Positions 62,744 through 64,000 of a stretch of 64,000 nt of DNA are shown here, piece after piece. The notes under the pieces are model-generated. The model ran no database searches. It had not been told where the DNA came from and saw only the letters and a list, made by a program, of their open reading frames with translations. The position numbers and the translations under genes were made by a program. Position 1 is the stretch's first letter; each line of letters starts with the position of its first letter. This DNA is from Shewanella aquimarina (lineage in GTDB: Bacteria; Pseudomonadota; Gammaproteobacteria; Enterobacterales; Shewanellaceae): assembly GCF_023349185.1 (NCBI RefSeq), contig NZ_JAKIKY010000001.1, positions 124,001 through 188,000 on the forward strand. The letters are read 5' to 3'.

Positions 62744-63402
62744 AGACAAATGAACTTATCCATCGCCTGCGAGTCCAACTGAAACAGTTAGAGCAAGAGG
62801 TACTGCAACACGACAGTCAATTGCCTAAGGGGCAGCGCAAGCTGCTACAAGATACCGAGCGATTTAATGACAACCTGTTTAATCAGGCGGGCGCGCAGCT
62901 CTCTCCCTGTATAGATCAGCTCAGTAAGAAGATCGCTCAGCTCGAGAAGCTGCTCCAAGGCAATATATCGGCGACCACCATCACCCTGGCCTGTGAGGGC
63001 ATTCAGGACAGGTTTACCGCCTTGAGGCGCGCGCTGAATACCACGACACTCGGTGTGAAATCAGCCGAGCAACAGAAAGCTTCGCGGATCGCTCATGCGC
63101 GTAAACGTCGCCAGAAGAGCCACGCCCAGAGTGGATTTAGCTGGATCGCCGCCGGAGTGATGAATAACAGCCACCAGCTCTATGAAGAATTGAACAAACA
63201 TATGAACTGGGTTCACACCTTTGAACAAAAAATTACGCATTTGCAATCTAAGCTTGAAAACTGTCATAGTGCTGACAAAATTGCACTGCAAAATGAAATA
63301 CTTTTGGTCCACCGCCGCTTAGGCAAGTGCCGACAAGCTATCAGCTATATAGAAGATCGTATTCAGGCGTTCGAACGCCCATACAAGCATCAGAATCGTT
63401 AA
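62740..63402 (+). CDS. priC: Primosomal replication protein PriC
   Basis: 220 residues from the ATG at 62740 (MKTNELIHRLRVQLKQLEQE), overlapping the transporter stop. The C-terminal block LVHRRLGKCRQAISYIEDRI matches the end of E. coli PriC, and the whole is a helical, Lys/Arg/Gln-rich protein, though longer than E. coli PriC (about 175). It helps reload DnaB at stalled forks. Its position behind dinG fits the replication-repair theme. Confidence 0.88.
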   Translation: MKTNELIHRLRVQLKQLEQEVLQHDSQLPKGQRKLLQDTERFNDNLFNQAGAQLSPCIDQLSKKIAQLEKLLQGNISATTITLACEGIQDRFTALRRALNTTTLGVKSAEQQKASRIAHARKRRQKSHAQSGFSWIAAGVMNNSHQLYEELNKHMNWVHTFEQKITHLQSKLENCHSADKIALQNEILLVHRRLGKCRQAISYIEDRIQAFERPYKHQNR

Positions 63403-63411
63403 GGAGCAACA

Positions 63412-64000
63412 ATGAAATCAATCAAGCCAATCACCGCTTTAATCGCTCTGCTTGGTGCCTCATCGGCAATGGCTGCCAACCTCACCATCCCCATGGCTTT
63501 CGAATACCTTGCCCTAGACGGCAAGAAGGTGGAAGGCAGCCTGTTTAATCACAAATCTGATCTCGAGTTAAGCCAAGGCACGCATAAAATTGCTATCCGT
63601 TACCACGACATGGTGCAAGATGACTTCAGCGATAGTGAAAGCTTTGTGAAATCATCTCCCTTCATCGTAACCCTGGCCGTCGATGGCGACTATGACTACC
63701 GCTTGCAACCGGCCGAAGGCGAGATCATCAAGAAGCCTAAGGCGTTCGCCAAGTCACCCGCCGTGGTGATCAGCCGTGTCGATGGCGGCGTCGTTAACTA
63801 CAAGGTTGCCCAAACTGACATCACAGAAGACAGCTTCGTCAGCAAGCTGTTTAATGGCAACTCGGGTCAGGATATCGAAACCGCCGCCGCTGCCGCGACC
63901 GGCGCAGGCGTTGCCGCGCAAGCAAGTGCCCCGGTACCGCAGGCAGGCGCTGTCGAAGCCGTTACCCTACCCGCTACATTGCCGACGAACCCAAGTGCAA
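63412..64000 (+). CDS. DUF2057 (YccT-like) exported protein, 3' end outside window
   Basis: The frame starts at ATG 63412 with AAGGAG seven bases before, nine bases after priC. A signal peptide ([20 protein letters not shown], cut near AA) is followed by [20 protein letters not shown], the DUF2057 N-terminus, and an Ala/Pro-rich tail that is still open at the window edge (about 196 residues seen). Periplasmic family of unknown role; the E. coli YccT relative is poorly known. Confidence 0.85.
   Translation, partial: MKSIKPITALIALLGASSAMAANLTIPMAFEYLALDGKKVEGSLFNHKSDLELSQGTHKIAIRYHDMVQDDFSDSESFVKSSPFIVTLAVDGDYDYRLQPAEGEIIKKPKAFAKSPAVVISRVDGGVVNYKVAQTDITEDSFVSKLFNGNSGQDIETAAAAATGAGVAAQASAPVPQAGAVEAVTLPATLPTNPSA

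Overview
This window looks like a chromosomal segment of a marine gammaproteobacterium, most likely Shewanella. That is inferred from remembered protein families and gene neighbourhoods (TtpC-type TonB2 locus with DUF3450, DUF3010, VF530, YibL, OapA/MepM-like M23 peptidase, DinG next to PolB), not from a database search. Coding density is high and codon use looks even. I see no rRNA, tRNA, CRISPR array, prophage or intact insertion sequence. The only mobile-looking item is a 162 bp MITE-like repeat between nrdD and nrdG.

Layout. 1-3573: the 3' end of putP, a FadL-type fatty-acid porin with a FadR-like operator, a VOC protein and a SIMPL-domain protein. 3688-8623: one operon with an RND adaptor, an RND pump, a DUF2892 membrane protein and an exported rhodanese. 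9374-12894: a large secreted subtilisin with PA, PPC and P domains, a VF530 protein and a small coiled-coil protein. 12949-19546 (mostly minus): ribA, yibL, nrdG and nrdD (two NrdR boxes and an FNR/EtrA-like box upstream), an unknown protein and an RssA-like patatin. 19763-22436 (plus): a DEAD-box helicase, DUF3010 and a YgjP-like metalloprotease. 22512-29969 (minus): an M23 endopeptidase, sbcDC, yghU and a small Cys protein.

30070-37834 (minus) is the most unusual stretch: four tightly packed genes for an exported 788-aa protein of no known family, two exported proteins built almost wholly of YwqK/MORN-like repeats (625 and 772 aa), and a repeat-bearing lipoprotein (368 aa). Then come a TSUP transporter divergent from a LysR regulator, a NERD-nuclease protein fused to two degenerate kinase domains, a run of small housekeeping genes (RraB-like, S4 RNA-binding, GNAT, parvulin), a DUF885 lipoprotein and a degenerate GGDEF protein.

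46023-57117 (minus) is an envelope energy and uptake block: DUF3450, TtpC-like ExbB, ExbB2, ExbD2, TonB2 and a TPR protein as one operon, then a methyltransferase, a large TonB-dependent receptor and a general porin. 57351-64000 holds polB and dinG diverging around a perfect LexA box, followed by a second TSUP transporter, priC and the start of a DUF2057 gene that runs off the window.

Functional themes are envelope transport (RND, FadL, TonB2/receptor, porin, TSUP), DNA repair and replication restart (sbcCD, polB, dinG, priC), anaerobic dNTP synthesis (nrdDG), and an uncharacterised exported repeat-protein operon, which is the best candidate for an undescribed system.
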